Source: JBBDYG01 sp040901765 (lineage in GTDB: Bacteria > Planctomycetota > Planctomycetia > Pirellulales > Lacipirellulaceae). Taken from it: 64,000 bases of DNA. Shown one piece after another: positions 35,411 through 42,986 of the stretch. The position numbers and the translations under genes were made by a program. The DNA lies in contig JBBDYG010000109.1 of NCBI GenBank assembly GCA_040901765.1, positions 9,215 to 73,214 on the forward strand. The letters are read 5' to 3'. How positions within the stretch are numbered: the first letter of the stretch is position 1; each line of letters starts with the position of its first letter. Below the pieces are notes generated by a model. The model saw only the letters and a list, made by a program, of their open reading frames with translations, was not told the origin of the DNA and made no database searches.

Positions 35411-35650
35411 CGAGCGATTCTCGGCGAGTGCGAATTGGTTTTACGTGGGTCGTTCAGCGGACTCCGCCCGGGGTCGAGTGGAGATTGAGTCGCTTTCACT
35501 GAAATCTAGGTCACGACCCACGCAGCGCCCCGCGGGTGGGAAGCGGGCGCATTCCCGCACTTGCTCCAGGGCGGTACAACCGGTAGGAACGGGACCGGCA
35601 GCAGAACCGACTCTGCAATCGTGGGCTTTCGATGATCCGAAAACGCCACG

Positions 35651-35684
35651 AAAAAAGCCGCCAAGCTGCACGCCGGCGGCTTTT
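35651..35684 (-). terminator. Rho-independent terminator, bidirectional form
   Basis: AAAAGCCGCC (35653-35662) pairs with GGCGGCTTTT (35675-35684) around a 12-base loop. Read leftward, the stem ends in six T residues. It would end the transcript of the gene at 35854-37068. Confidence 0.75.
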
Positions 35685-35744
35685 CCTCTGCTTCGTTTCG
35701 CACTACCATCGAAGCAAAATTGATGCCAGAGGCAGGCGATAATA

Positions 35745-35797
35745 GTAGTCCACATGCTCCGCATGTGGACGGTCATCTCCCGGAGGGAGATGGCTAC
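35745..35797. repeat. REP-like pair, two different palindromes
   Basis: GTAGTCCACATGCTCC with closing GCATGTGGAC (35745-35770) abuts GGTCATCTCCC...GGGAGATGGCTAC (35771-35797). On the other strand the second unit also starts GTAG. Both hairpins have a TCC-type loop although their stems differ, so two families are joined head to head. Confidence 0.65.
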
Positions 35798-35853
35798 GAT
35801 AGGAGCGCACGCGCCGCGAGATGGCACTCGATGTAATCGAATTGATGACGCAC

Positions 35854-37068
35854 CTACCGCTGGCAGCGCAGCAGTGTCATCACCGCCATCGCGGTGCCGT
35901 ATTGTTGGTGGTAGTTGTAGAAGGGATAGTCCCACCAGCTTCCGTCCCGCTCTTGCAGCGGCAAGATGATGCGGGCGAGGTGATCCTGAAAATAGGCCCG
36001 CTCGCTTTCGGGAAGTTGTTCGATGCACATGGCCGCATAGAGGTGACCGTAGTAGTAAAAGTATCCCGCGACTGCAAAGTGGGCTTCGTGGGGCACCGGC
36101 CGTTTTCGGCCAATGCTCAGCCAGCCATTGCGAGCGAACAGTCGATTGAGCCAGGTGCTAAGCACCTCATCGGTCACGCGCTGGTCGCCAAACAGCCGCA
36201 GCGCCAGGTTGCAGGCTTGCGAACGACCGACGCTACCGCCCGGCCGATTGATGCTCATCATCGGCATCATTCGCAGATATTCGCCGTAGGCGTAGCTGAA
36301 ATCCGATTTCTGCTGTCGGTGAATCGATGCAATCGCCTTATCGACCATTTTCTGCGGCACCTCCAGCCCGATGCCCTTCGCCTCGTGGAGCGCGATCAGG
36401 GCGGTGGCGGTCGTGAAGCTTGTGGGGCTGCCGCCGGGAACCTTGGTGCCGTAATCGAAATCGTAATAGCCCCAGCCGCCGTTGACGGCTGCGTAGCGAT
36501 TGAGTTTTTCGATCTCGCCCTCGGCCAACCCGCGAAGTTGCGTTTGCTTCGCCTCGTTGCCCTCGGCCCGTTTGTAAAGCGTTACCAGGGCTTGCAGGCC
36601 ATAGGCATGGGCCCACACGTTATAGATCGCGTCGGGCGTAGCCCGGCGGACGGTGCCGACGTGATCGATGAGCCAAGCTTCGCCACGATCAATCGCCTGA
36701 CCGACTTTCTCCCGCAATTCCCCACTCAACATCGGTTCTGCCTCCACGAGCGCCATGAGCACCAGCGACGTGACGGCCGATTTAAACGCCTGATGCGCCC
36801 CAGGAATCGGCGCGTAGATGTTAAGTCCCTTGGTCTGCTCGGCGCTACCCCACTCGCCGTCGGGCCGCTGGTCGGCCAGCAGGAACTCAATCCCCCGCTC
36901 AATCCCACTGGCGATCTCCGCGGCGCTCGAAGGCTCAATCGCCGCCGGCATTGGCCCCTGCGTTGCGAGCGGCGAGAGCTTCACGACCGGCACCGTGGTC
37001 TCGCCAAACGCGGCGTGAGTAAATACGCAGGTCAGTATCCAACACGCAGGGAGACGAAATGCATTCAT
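35854..37068 (-). CDS. Exported squalene-cyclase-like alpha-toroid protein
   Basis: A 404-residue protein with a signal peptide (to about residue 22, HAAFGE). The rest is alpha-helical with prenyltransferase/squalene-cyclase-type repeats: IERGIEFLLADQRPDGEWGS, AVNGGWGYYDF and ILPLQERDGSWWDYP, the QW-like Gln-x-x-Asp-Gly-x-Trp units. The DXDD acid motif of cyclases is not seen and the protein is exported, so terpene cyclisation is unlikely. Many planctomycete proteins of this kind are annotated only by fold. Two HDD-like or His-rich metal sites are absent too. It is followed by a terminator at 35.65 kb. Confidence 0.75.
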   Translation of the reverse strand: MNAFRLPACWILTCVFTHAAFGETTVPVVKLSPLATQGPMPAAIEPSSAAEIASGIERGIEFLLADQRPDGEWGSAEQTKGLNIYAPIPGAHQAFKSAVTSLVLMALVEAEPMLSGELREKVGQAIDRGEAWLIDHVGTVRRATPDAIYNVWAHAYGLQALVTLYKRAEGNEAKQTQLRGLAEGEIEKLNRYAAVNGGWGYYDFDYGTKVPGGSPTSFTTATALIALHEAKGIGLEVPQKMVDKAIASIHRQQKSDFSYAYGEYLRMMPMMSINRPGGSVGRSQACNLALRLFGDQRVTDEVLSTWLNRLFARNGWLSIGRKRPVPHEAHFAVAGYFYYYGHLYAAMCIEQLPESERAYFQDHLARIILPLQERDGSWWDYPFYNYHQQYGTAMAVMTLLRCQR

Positions 37069-37161
37069 TATTGCTCCGGGCCAGCACGATCGGATGTCAA
37101 TAGGTTCTCAAATCGATAGCAGACGCAACACAATTCGCCTTTCTATTAGCGATCATCAGCG

Positions 37162-38883
37162 TCAATCAGCGGCTTCACTCTTTTTCTCTTCTTCCTCTTT
37201 CTTCTTCGCCTCATCCTCTAGAGAAATTACGTCGTCCGCTTTCAGGCCTTCGACCACTTCCACATCGTCGCCTTTGGTCTTACCGAGCTTGACGCTCCGT
37301 TTCTCGGCCGGCTTCTTGGGGTCTTTCTCGTCGACAATCCAGACGAACTTCTTGTCGTCATCGTCTTCCTCGTCATGCACCGCCTTCTTGGGCACCACGA
37401 TCGCATCGGTCTTGGTATAGGTGCTGATCGTAGCTTTATTCGCCATGCCCGGTACAAGCCACTCGGGCAAATCGGCTTCCTCCAGGTCGATCTCCAGTGC
37501 GAACTTGCCGCTGGAGACGGGGATCGGCGAGATCTTCGCAACTTTCCCTATCACTTCCACATCGCCCTCCGCCACCGGCTTCACTTCGACCGCCAGGCCG
37601 TCTTTTACGTCGGGCCGGTTCTTCTCGTCGACTGTCGTCAGCACGTACATCGGGCGGGGCGCGACGATCGTGAACAGCCCCGTGTTCACCGGGGCGTCAT
37701 TCTTGGGCAGCAACTTGGCAATCATCCCGGCCATGTCGGACCATTGCCCATCGACGCTGCTTCCGTAGTAGACAATCCCTTCGGCAGGCGACTTGAGCTC
37801 CATGAGCGACTTGTCCTTCGTCAGCTTCGAATGCCGTTCGAGCGACTTCACCCGGTCTTGCTTGAGCTTCTCCAACTCGTACCGTGCTCGCGGCACGTCG
37901 ATTTGCTGCGCCAGCTTCGCGCGTTCCAGCGCGATCTTCGCTTGTTCCAGCCGTTCGCGCCGATCCACATCTTGTCGCGGTAGATGAACGTTGAGCGACC
38001 GGTCGTGATAGATCTTCGACTGCTCGACGTAAAATTCCGCCGACTCTACTGCTGCCTTCTGGCGCGTCAAGATAATTTCTTCCGTCTCCTCCGTGAGATC
38101 GTCCGCTTCGTACATCTTCTGAAGCTGATCCAACTCGTCGCGCTCATACTGCAAGTATCGTTCGGCACTCTTAAGCTGGTGTTTCGCGGACTTGATCTCG
38201 ATGGCTCGGTCCACTTCCTCGTAGTCCTCTTGGTCCTCTAAAGCGCGGGTATACGTCTGCTGGGCATCGTCGAGTTCCATCGCCAACGACTTTTCCATTC
38301 GCGGCAACTCGTCCTCCGACTTCCGCAGCGCAAGCTCGCTCAACCGTTGCTCTTGTTCCAGATCGGCGATCGTTTCGTTGAGCTTCTCGTCGTCAAACTT
38401 CACGAGCACTTGGCCTTCCTGAACCGTCGTTCCATGCGGGACGACTTCGGTAATCTCAAAACTGGTCCATTCTTCAGGCCGTAACTCCACTTCGCTCATC
38501 TTGCGGGCGACGAATACGCCGTCGACTTCCACCTCGGTTTCGAACTTCTTTGGTTCGATCTTAAGCGTCTCCCGCTTCTTGTCCTCCGTGGCGTCCTTGT
38601 CCTCCTTTTCTTCCTCCGACTTATCTTCGTCCGGTTTATCGGCAGCGGGCTCCTCTGCCTCGTTCTTATTATCCTCGGCCTCGCCGTCTTTAGCCGGCGT
38701 CTCGTCGTCGGTGTCCTTTTCCTCGGACTCCTCGTCAGGGTCCTTCTCGCCCGCGTCCTTCTCGTCAGCCGTCGCAGTCTCTGAGGAGTCTGATTCCGGC
38801 TCTTGGGCCAAGGTCACCGCGCCGAACGATGCCAACAGCCCGCAGGCAAGAAGGTAGAAGATTAAACCGAATCGGTGTGTCAT
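37162..38883 (-). CDS. Orphan HlyD-like adaptor with acidic linker
   Basis: A 573-residue exported protein with a signal peptide (to about residue 26, VTLAQ). Residues 27-105 are almost only Glu, Asp, Lys and Ala, a highly charged linker. The adaptor body follows: the lipoyl half-motif ITEVVPHGTTVQEGQVLVKFDD, a long coiled-coil hairpin (about 175-370), LKSPAEGIVYYGSSVDGQW as the second lipoyl half, and a beta-barrel with VPGMANKATI and VPKKAV. A charged tail (KKKEEEEKKSEAAD) ends it. No transporter or outer-membrane channel gene is adjacent, so its pump must be encoded elsewhere. Confidence 0.8.
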   Translation of the reverse strand: MTHRFGLIFYLLACGLLASFGAVTLAQEPESDSSETATADEKDAGEKDPDEESEEKDTDDETPAKDGEAEDNKNEAEEPAADKPDEDKSEEEKEDKDATEDKKRETLKIEPKKFETEVEVDGVFVARKMSEVELRPEEWTSFEITEVVPHGTTVQEGQVLVKFDDEKLNETIADLEQEQRLSELALRKSEDELPRMEKSLAMELDDAQQTYTRALEDQEDYEEVDRAIEIKSAKHQLKSAERYLQYERDELDQLQKMYEADDLTEETEEIILTRQKAAVESAEFYVEQSKIYHDRSLNVHLPRQDVDRRERLEQAKIALERAKLAQQIDVPRARYELEKLKQDRVKSLERHSKLTKDKSLMELKSPAEGIVYYGSSVDGQWSDMAGMIAKLLPKNDAPVNTGLFTIVAPRPMYVLTTVDEKNRPDVKDGLAVEVKPVAEGDVEVIGKVAKISPIPVSSGKFALEIDLEEADLPEWLVPGMANKATISTYTKTDAIVVPKKAVHDEEDDDDKKFVWIVDEKDPKKPAEKRSVKLGKTKGDDVEVVEGLKADDVISLEDEAKKKEEEEKKSEAAD

Positions 38884-39021
38884 GGTGCATCCTCAAATCG
38901 CTGTGTTATGTCGCTGAATGGATGGAATGGTCGTGAAGTACAAGGTAGCCGCACGGTCATTCCATTTTCGTCGCCACGCCTTCCAGTTGCAACCACTCGC
39001 GCGGTAGCCGCATAACCGTTA

Positions 39022-40131
39022 TCACCGCGAATCGCCATCCGGCAACGCAAAATCGGCAATCCAAAGCTGGCTGGTGCCGTCCGCGCCGCGGCCGCTGGTC
39101 CACATGAGCCGCTTGCCGTCCGGCGAAAATACGGGCAAGACGTCCGCCGAGGCGTGATCCGTGATGTGGATAGGCTCCCCGTCGGCATGCAGACCGTCAT
39201 CATCGATCCGATACCGGAGCAACCACAGATCGTAGTTCGGCCGCTGGGTCAGGTTGCTGTGGTCGGCGCCGGTCCAAACGATGTACGGCTCCGTCGGATG
39301 CCAGTACGGCGCCCAGTTCACGCCATTGATGTCGGTCAGCGCCACATCGCCGGTGCCATCGGCTCGGATGGCGTGGATTTGCAAATAGTCAGTCTTTTTG
39401 CGATCGCTGCGGTAGATGACCCACTCCCCGTCGGGTGAAAAGAATGGGCCGCCGTCGTAACCGGGTTCGTTCGTAAGTTGCCGTGTTGCGCCGCTCTCGA
39501 CATCCAAAATGTACAGATCGGGATCGCCATCCCGGTCGCTGCAAAAGACGATTTGCTTGCCGTCCGGCGAGTACGCCCCTTCGGCGTCGTAGCCGGGTTC
39601 CTTCGTCAAGCGCCTCTGCAACTTGCCATCGAGCGTAGCCTCGAACAAATCCATGTGGGGGTCGAAATCCCAACTGTACCGACGGCGTCGTCCGCTGCGG
39701 CGGTCTTCCTCGTCCTGCTGGTTCGCTTTCCGTTCCGTCTCCGCCAGATTCGGATCGAGATGACTCGAAGCTAACAGAATCCGCTCGCCGTCAGGCGAGA
39801 AATAACTGCACGTTGTGCGGCCACGGCCGGTGCTGATTCGTTTCGGCCCGCTCCACGAGCCGTCAGCCGCCCGCGCTTGCGTGTAAATCTGATAGAAGGG
39901 ATACCCTTCTTTCACGGCCTGATAGACAATGGACTTTCCGTCGGGCGAGAAGTATCCTTCACCGGCTTTGACCCAGCCGGTGGTGACTTGCTTTGCATTA
40001 CTGAGATAATTGCTTTCCAATTCGGAAGTCGCGTCCCCCGCGAAGACGCAAGCGGAAGCCGAAACCGAAAACGCCGTAGCAAGAAGCCAAGTCGTTCGAC
40101 TGCGCCAGCGAGCGGGAAAACAGCATTGCAT
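39022..40131 (-). CDS. Exported TolB-like beta-propeller (PD40 repeats)
   Basis: A 369-residue protein with a signal peptide (to about residue 31, ACVFAG). At least six PD40/WD40-like units follow, each with FSPDGxxIxxxS or YSPDGKQIVFCSDRDGDPDLY. The repeats spaced about 50 residues apart predict a six- or seven-bladed propeller of TolB type. A charged loop (ETERKANQQDEEDRRSGRRRR) interrupts the third blade region. TolB-type propellers mediate periplasmic protein contacts. No Tol-Pal genes are nearby, so the partner is unknown. The gene diverges from the cobalamin adenosyltransferase gene with a 50-base gap. Confidence 0.82.
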   Translation of the reverse strand: MQCCFPARWRSRTTWLLATAFSVSASACVFAGDATSELESNYLSNAKQVTTGWVKAGEGYFSPDGKSIVYQAVKEGYPFYQIYTQARAADGSWSGPKRISTGRGRTTCSYFSPDGERILLASSHLDPNLAETERKANQQDEEDRRSGRRRRYSWDFDPHMDLFEATLDGKLQRRLTKEPGYDAEGAYSPDGKQIVFCSDRDGDPDLYILDVESGATRQLTNEPGYDGGPFFSPDGEWVIYRSDRKKTDYLQIHAIRADGTGDVALTDINGVNWAPYWHPTEPYIVWTGADHSNLTQRPNYDLWLLRYRIDDDGLHADGEPIHITDHASADVLPVFSPDGKRLMWTSGRGADGTSQLWIADFALPDGDSR

Positions 40132-40181
40132 TGATAGACTCCAAGGTGCGACGTGTGGCCGATAGCCGACAGCTTACCGAC

Positions 40182-40739
40182 ATGAAGATTTATACCCGCA
40201 CCGGCGACGAAGGAGAAACGGGCCTACTCGGCGGAGCGCGGGTTCCCAAGGACCACCCGCGGATTCGGGCCGTCGGCACGATCGACGAACTAAACGCCAT
40301 AATCGGCGTCGCGCGCTGCCAGCTTGGGGACGGCCCGGAACCGGTTGCCGAAATCGACCTGATTCTGGGCGACATCCAGCACCAGCTTTTCGACTGCGGG
40401 GCGGAACTCGGCGCTCCCGACGGAACCCGCCGCGACGCCCCGCTGATAACCGAGGCCACCATCGTCGGGATGGAACGGGCCATCGACCGTTTTGAGGCCA
40501 CACTTCCGCCACTTCGTGAGTTCATCCTTCCGGGCGGCTGCCCCGCGGCAGCCCAATTACACGTCGCCAGGTGCGTCTGCCGGCGGGCCGAGCGGCTGCT
40601 GGTTACCTTCGGCCGAACCGAAACCCTGCGCGTCGAGTTGATGCAGTATCTTAATCGGCTGAGCGACCTGCTTTTCGTCTTGGCCCGAGCCGCAAATCAG
40701 GCCGCCGGAATGCCCGACGTCCCCTGGCGCACGCCGTAG
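40182..40739 (+). CDS. PduO-type cob(I)alamin adenosyltransferase
   Basis: A 185-residue protein with the ATR signature TRTGDEGETGLLGG near the start, then VGTIDELNAIIGVAR, FILPGGCPAAAQLHVARCVCRRAER and LNRLSDLLFVLARAAN. These are the ATP-binding and cobalamin-binding residues of the EutT/PduO-type five-helix fold. It transfers the adenosyl group of ATP to cob(I)alamin, forming coenzyme B12. No B12-dependent enzyme lies in the window. The stop codon TAG is part of the GTAG start of a REP-like repeat at 40736, so the last residues WRTP adjoin the repeat. Confidence 0.93.
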   Translation: MKIYTRTGDEGETGLLGGARVPKDHPRIRAVGTIDELNAIIGVARCQLGDGPEPVAEIDLILGDIQHQLFDCGAELGAPDGTRRDAPLITEATIVGMERAIDRFEATLPPLREFILPGGCPAAAQLHVARCVCRRAERLLVTFGRTETLRVELMQYLNRLSDLLFVLARAANQAAGMPDVPWRTP

Positions 40740-40817
40740 GTCAGGCTTTGCCTGACAAAGCCTTAAACGGCCCTATTCGACCTGACATGGGCACTTGTCA
40801 GGCACAGCCTGACCTAC
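40736..40817. repeat. REP-like inverted pair, GTAGGTCAGGC family
   Basis: A third locus of the family: the left unit is at 40736-40756 and the inverse unit at 40797-40817. The left GTAG contains the stop codon of the preceding gene. Confidence 0.8.
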
Positions 40818-40949
40818 GGGCGGACTTTACAATCCGGCCGCCGCAAGTATGCTAGGCAATTGCGGAATAAATCTCGTCGTGCGCCGGCGTGGAAGCCGGT
40901 AGGCGGAGTGCGACGCCGTTTTTGAACAAGGTAGTTGGCGAGATTCCTC

Positions 40950-42410
40950 ATGAACAAGCTGTTCGTATCCGCGCGCGCGCTGCTCGCGGCATCGGTCCTC
41001 TCTCTTTCGGCGCCCCTGGCCGTTGCTCAGGAAGAAGTAGCAACGGAGCCGACCCTTAGCGAAGTGGCAGCTACCGCTGCCGAAGCGAAACTTGCTGGGC
41101 ACAACGCATGGATGCTTACCTCCTGCGCGCTCGTCCTCTTCATGACGGCGCCGGGGCTGGCCATGTTCTATGGCGGCTTAGTTCGCAAGAAGAACGTGCT
41201 GAGCGTGCTCATGCAGTGCCTGTTCCTCATGGCCTGGATGACCGTGCTCTGGGCGCTGTATGGATACTCGCTGGCATTTGGCGGTGACAATGCCGACCTC
41301 GGTGGCAAGTTCAATAAGTGGATCGGCAACACCGATTACTTATTTATGAACAATGTAGCGCGCACTTGGGACGAATCCACGAATGCGCCGATGGATCCGA
41401 TGGCCGGAGTGATTCCACGCTACACGCACATGCTGTTTCAAGGCATGTTCTTCATCATCACGCCGGCGCTCATCTGCGGAGCATTCGCCGAGCGGATGAA
41501 GTTTAGCGCCATGCTCTTGTTTACCACCTTATGGGGCACGCTCGTCTATTGCCCGTTGTGCCACTGGGTGTGGGGCGGAGGAATTCTTGCGTATGGCAAG
41601 GACTACGCCTTGGGCGGCGGGGCGCTCGACTTCGCCGGCGGAACGGTCGTGCATATTAGCTCGGGCGTGTCGGCCCTGGTGTGCGCTGTTGTAATTGGCC
41701 GACGGCGAGGCTGGGGCATTGAAGACATGCGGCCCCACAATCTGACTTACACCGCATTGGGGGCATCTATGCTCTGGTTCGGCTGGTTTGGCTTCAACGC
41801 CGGCAGCGAACTTGCCTCCGACGGCCTCACTTCGAGTGCGTTCGCGGCGACCCATTTCTCGGCTGCGGCGGGAGCCATCGCCTGGGCCTTCTACGAATGG
41901 ATTGTTCGCGGCAAGCCTAGTGTGCTGGGAACCGCGTCTGGCGCCGTAGCGGGGTTGGTCTGCATCACCCCCGCCGCTGGGTTCGTGCAACCCATGCCAG
42001 CGCTGCTTATGGGTGCTTCAGCGGGCGTCATCTGTGCTCTAGCGTGCAGCAAGCTCAAGAGTGCCTTCGGTTACGATGATTCGCTCGACGCCTTCGGCGT
42101 ACATGGCGTCGGCGGCACGTTGGGAGCAATCCTGACCGGCGTGTTCGCCACCCGCGCCTGCTGGAACATCGCCGACGGCAAACCGCTTGGACTGGTGGAG
42201 GTGATACAAACTGAAGCTGGCGGCTGGGGCGCCAGCGTGATGAACGGCCAAGTGGTCGCGGTCCTCGTCACATGGGTATACAGCATCGTTGCCACGCTGA
42301 TCTTGCTCAAAATCGTCGATGCCGTTGTCGGCCTTCGCGTCAGCCAAGAAGGCGAGCAAATCGGTCTCGACCTCGATCAGCACGAGGAGGAAGGTTACAT
42401 CCTTCAGTGA
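40950..42410 (+). CDS. amtB: Ammonium transporter AmtB
   Basis: A 486-residue membrane protein with an N-terminal signal peptide (to about residue 26, PLAVAQ), as in other Amt proteins. Eleven transmembrane helices follow, starting AWMLTSCALVLFMTAPGLAMFYGGLVRKKN. The twin pore histidines are in DFAGGTVVHISSG and DAFGVHGVGGTLG, and the aromatic gate residues are in the WGGG region. It conducts ammonium across the inner membrane and is closed by PII. The PII gene begins about 140 bases downstream and the uridylyltransferase gene follows, so the nitrogen-sensing module is together. No clear sigma-54 site precedes it. Confidence 0.96.
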   Translation: MNKLFVSARALLAASVLSLSAPLAVAQEEVATEPTLSEVAATAAEAKLAGHNAWMLTSCALVLFMTAPGLAMFYGGLVRKKNVLSVLMQCLFLMAWMTVLWALYGYSLAFGGDNADLGGKFNKWIGNTDYLFMNNVARTWDESTNAPMDPMAGVIPRYTHMLFQGMFFIITPALICGAFAERMKFSAMLLFTTLWGTLVYCPLCHWVWGGGILAYGKDYALGGGALDFAGGTVVHISSGVSALVCAVVIGRRRGWGIEDMRPHNLTYTALGASMLWFGWFGFNAGSELASDGLTSSAFAATHFSAAAGAIAWAFYEWIVRGKPSVLGTASGAVAGLVCITPAAGFVQPMPALLMGASAGVICALACSKLKSAFGYDDSLDAFGVHGVGGTLGAILTGVFATRACWNIADGKPLGLVEVIQTEAGGWGASVMNGQVVAVLVTWVYSIVATLILLKIVDAVVGLRVSQEGEQIGLDLDQHEEEGYILQ

Positions 42411-42418
42411 GGGCGAAG

Positions 42419-42498
42419 AGGCTGTCGGCTGTCAGCTATCGGCCAGAGAGAGAGTGCGTTCTCGTCTGGCCGACAGCCGGCAGCCGATAGCCGAAAGC
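42419..42498. repeat. Heptamer-array inverted repeat (GGCTGTC units)
   Basis: The left arm is GGCTGTC, GGCTGTC, AGCTATC, GGCCAGA in seven-base steps. The right arm is TCTGGCC, GACAGCC, GGCAGCC, GATAGCC, the inverse complement. It lies between amtB and glnB and could form a hairpin in the joint transcript. Confidence 0.75.
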
Positions 42499-42552
42499 CA
42501 TTCGCATCGCTTTACTCACAATACACGCCACCGAACATAGGAAGCCTTGACC

Positions 42553-42891
42553 ATGAAGAAAATCGAAGCCATCATTCGGCAGTACAAGCTAGAAGACGTG
42601 AAGAACGCCCTCACCGAGGCGGGTGTCGTCGGCATGACCGTTACGGAAGTTCGCGGCTTTGGCCGGCAAAAAGGCCATACCGAAATGTACCGCGGCACGG
42701 AATACGCCGTCGACCTGGTGCCCAAGATGAAGATCGAAATCGCCGTGGACGACGGCGCGGTAAAGCCGACGATCGACACGATCATTCGCGCCTCCCAAAC
42801 CGGGCAAATCGGCGACGGCAAGATTTTTGTCTCCGACCTGACTGACGTGATCCGCATCCGCACCGGCGAAACCGGCGCCGACGCACTGTAG
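42553..42891 (+). CDS. glnB: Nitrogen regulatory protein PII
   Basis: A 112-residue protein starting at the second codon-level choice, ATG 42553, with AGGAAG nine bases upstream. It shows the complete PII pattern: MKKIEAIIRQYKLEDVK, VTEVRGFGRQKGH, the T-loop with uridylylation site Tyr51 in MYRGTEY, and IGDGKIFV plus RIRTGE for ATP binding. PII senses ATP/ADP and 2-oxoglutarate and controls AmtB and glutamine-related targets. Tyr51 is present and glnD follows, so regulation by uridylylation is expected. It sits between amtB and glnD in the same direction. Confidence 0.96.
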   Translation: MKKIEAIIRQYKLEDVKNALTEAGVVGMTVTEVRGFGRQKGHTEMYRGTEYAVDLVPKMKIEIAVDDGAVKPTIDTIIRASQTGQIGDGKIFVSDLTDVIRIRTGETGADAL

Positions 42892-42899
42892 CGCAAAAG

Positions 42900-42980
42900 C
42901 TGGCAGCAGGCAGTAGGCAGACGGCAAACGCCGCCGTCGCAATCATCCCTACTGCCTGCTGCCCTCTGCCCGCTTCCTAC
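42900..42980. repeat. Heptamer-array inverted repeat (GGCAGTA units)
   Basis: The left arm is GGCAGCA, GGCAGTA, GGCAGAC. The right arm is CTACTGCCTGCTGCC, CTCTGCCCGC. It lies between glnB and glnD, a few bases after the glnB stop. Confidence 0.75.
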
Positions 42981-42986
42981 CTCCAA

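Larger units (their letters stand above)
35411..35853. other. Intergenic with terminator and repeat
   Basis: These 443 bases hold a strong terminator (35651-35684), a GTAG-type repeat pair (35745-35797) and the promoter side of the gene ending at 34721. No gene-like frame is evident. Confidence 0.5.

Noticed and set aside
35821..37119. 432-codon plus-strand frame opposite the toroid protein
   Set aside because: It is longer than the gene on the other strand, but only the minus strand has a signal peptide, QW-like repeats and a terminator. The plus frame is His/Val/Arg-rich antisense of GC-rich codons.
40788..40803. GG-N10-GC before amtB (TGGGCACTTGTCAGGCA)
   Set aside because: The -12 part is AGGCA, not TTGC, and it is formed by the REP-like repeat. 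It is too far from consensus to call.
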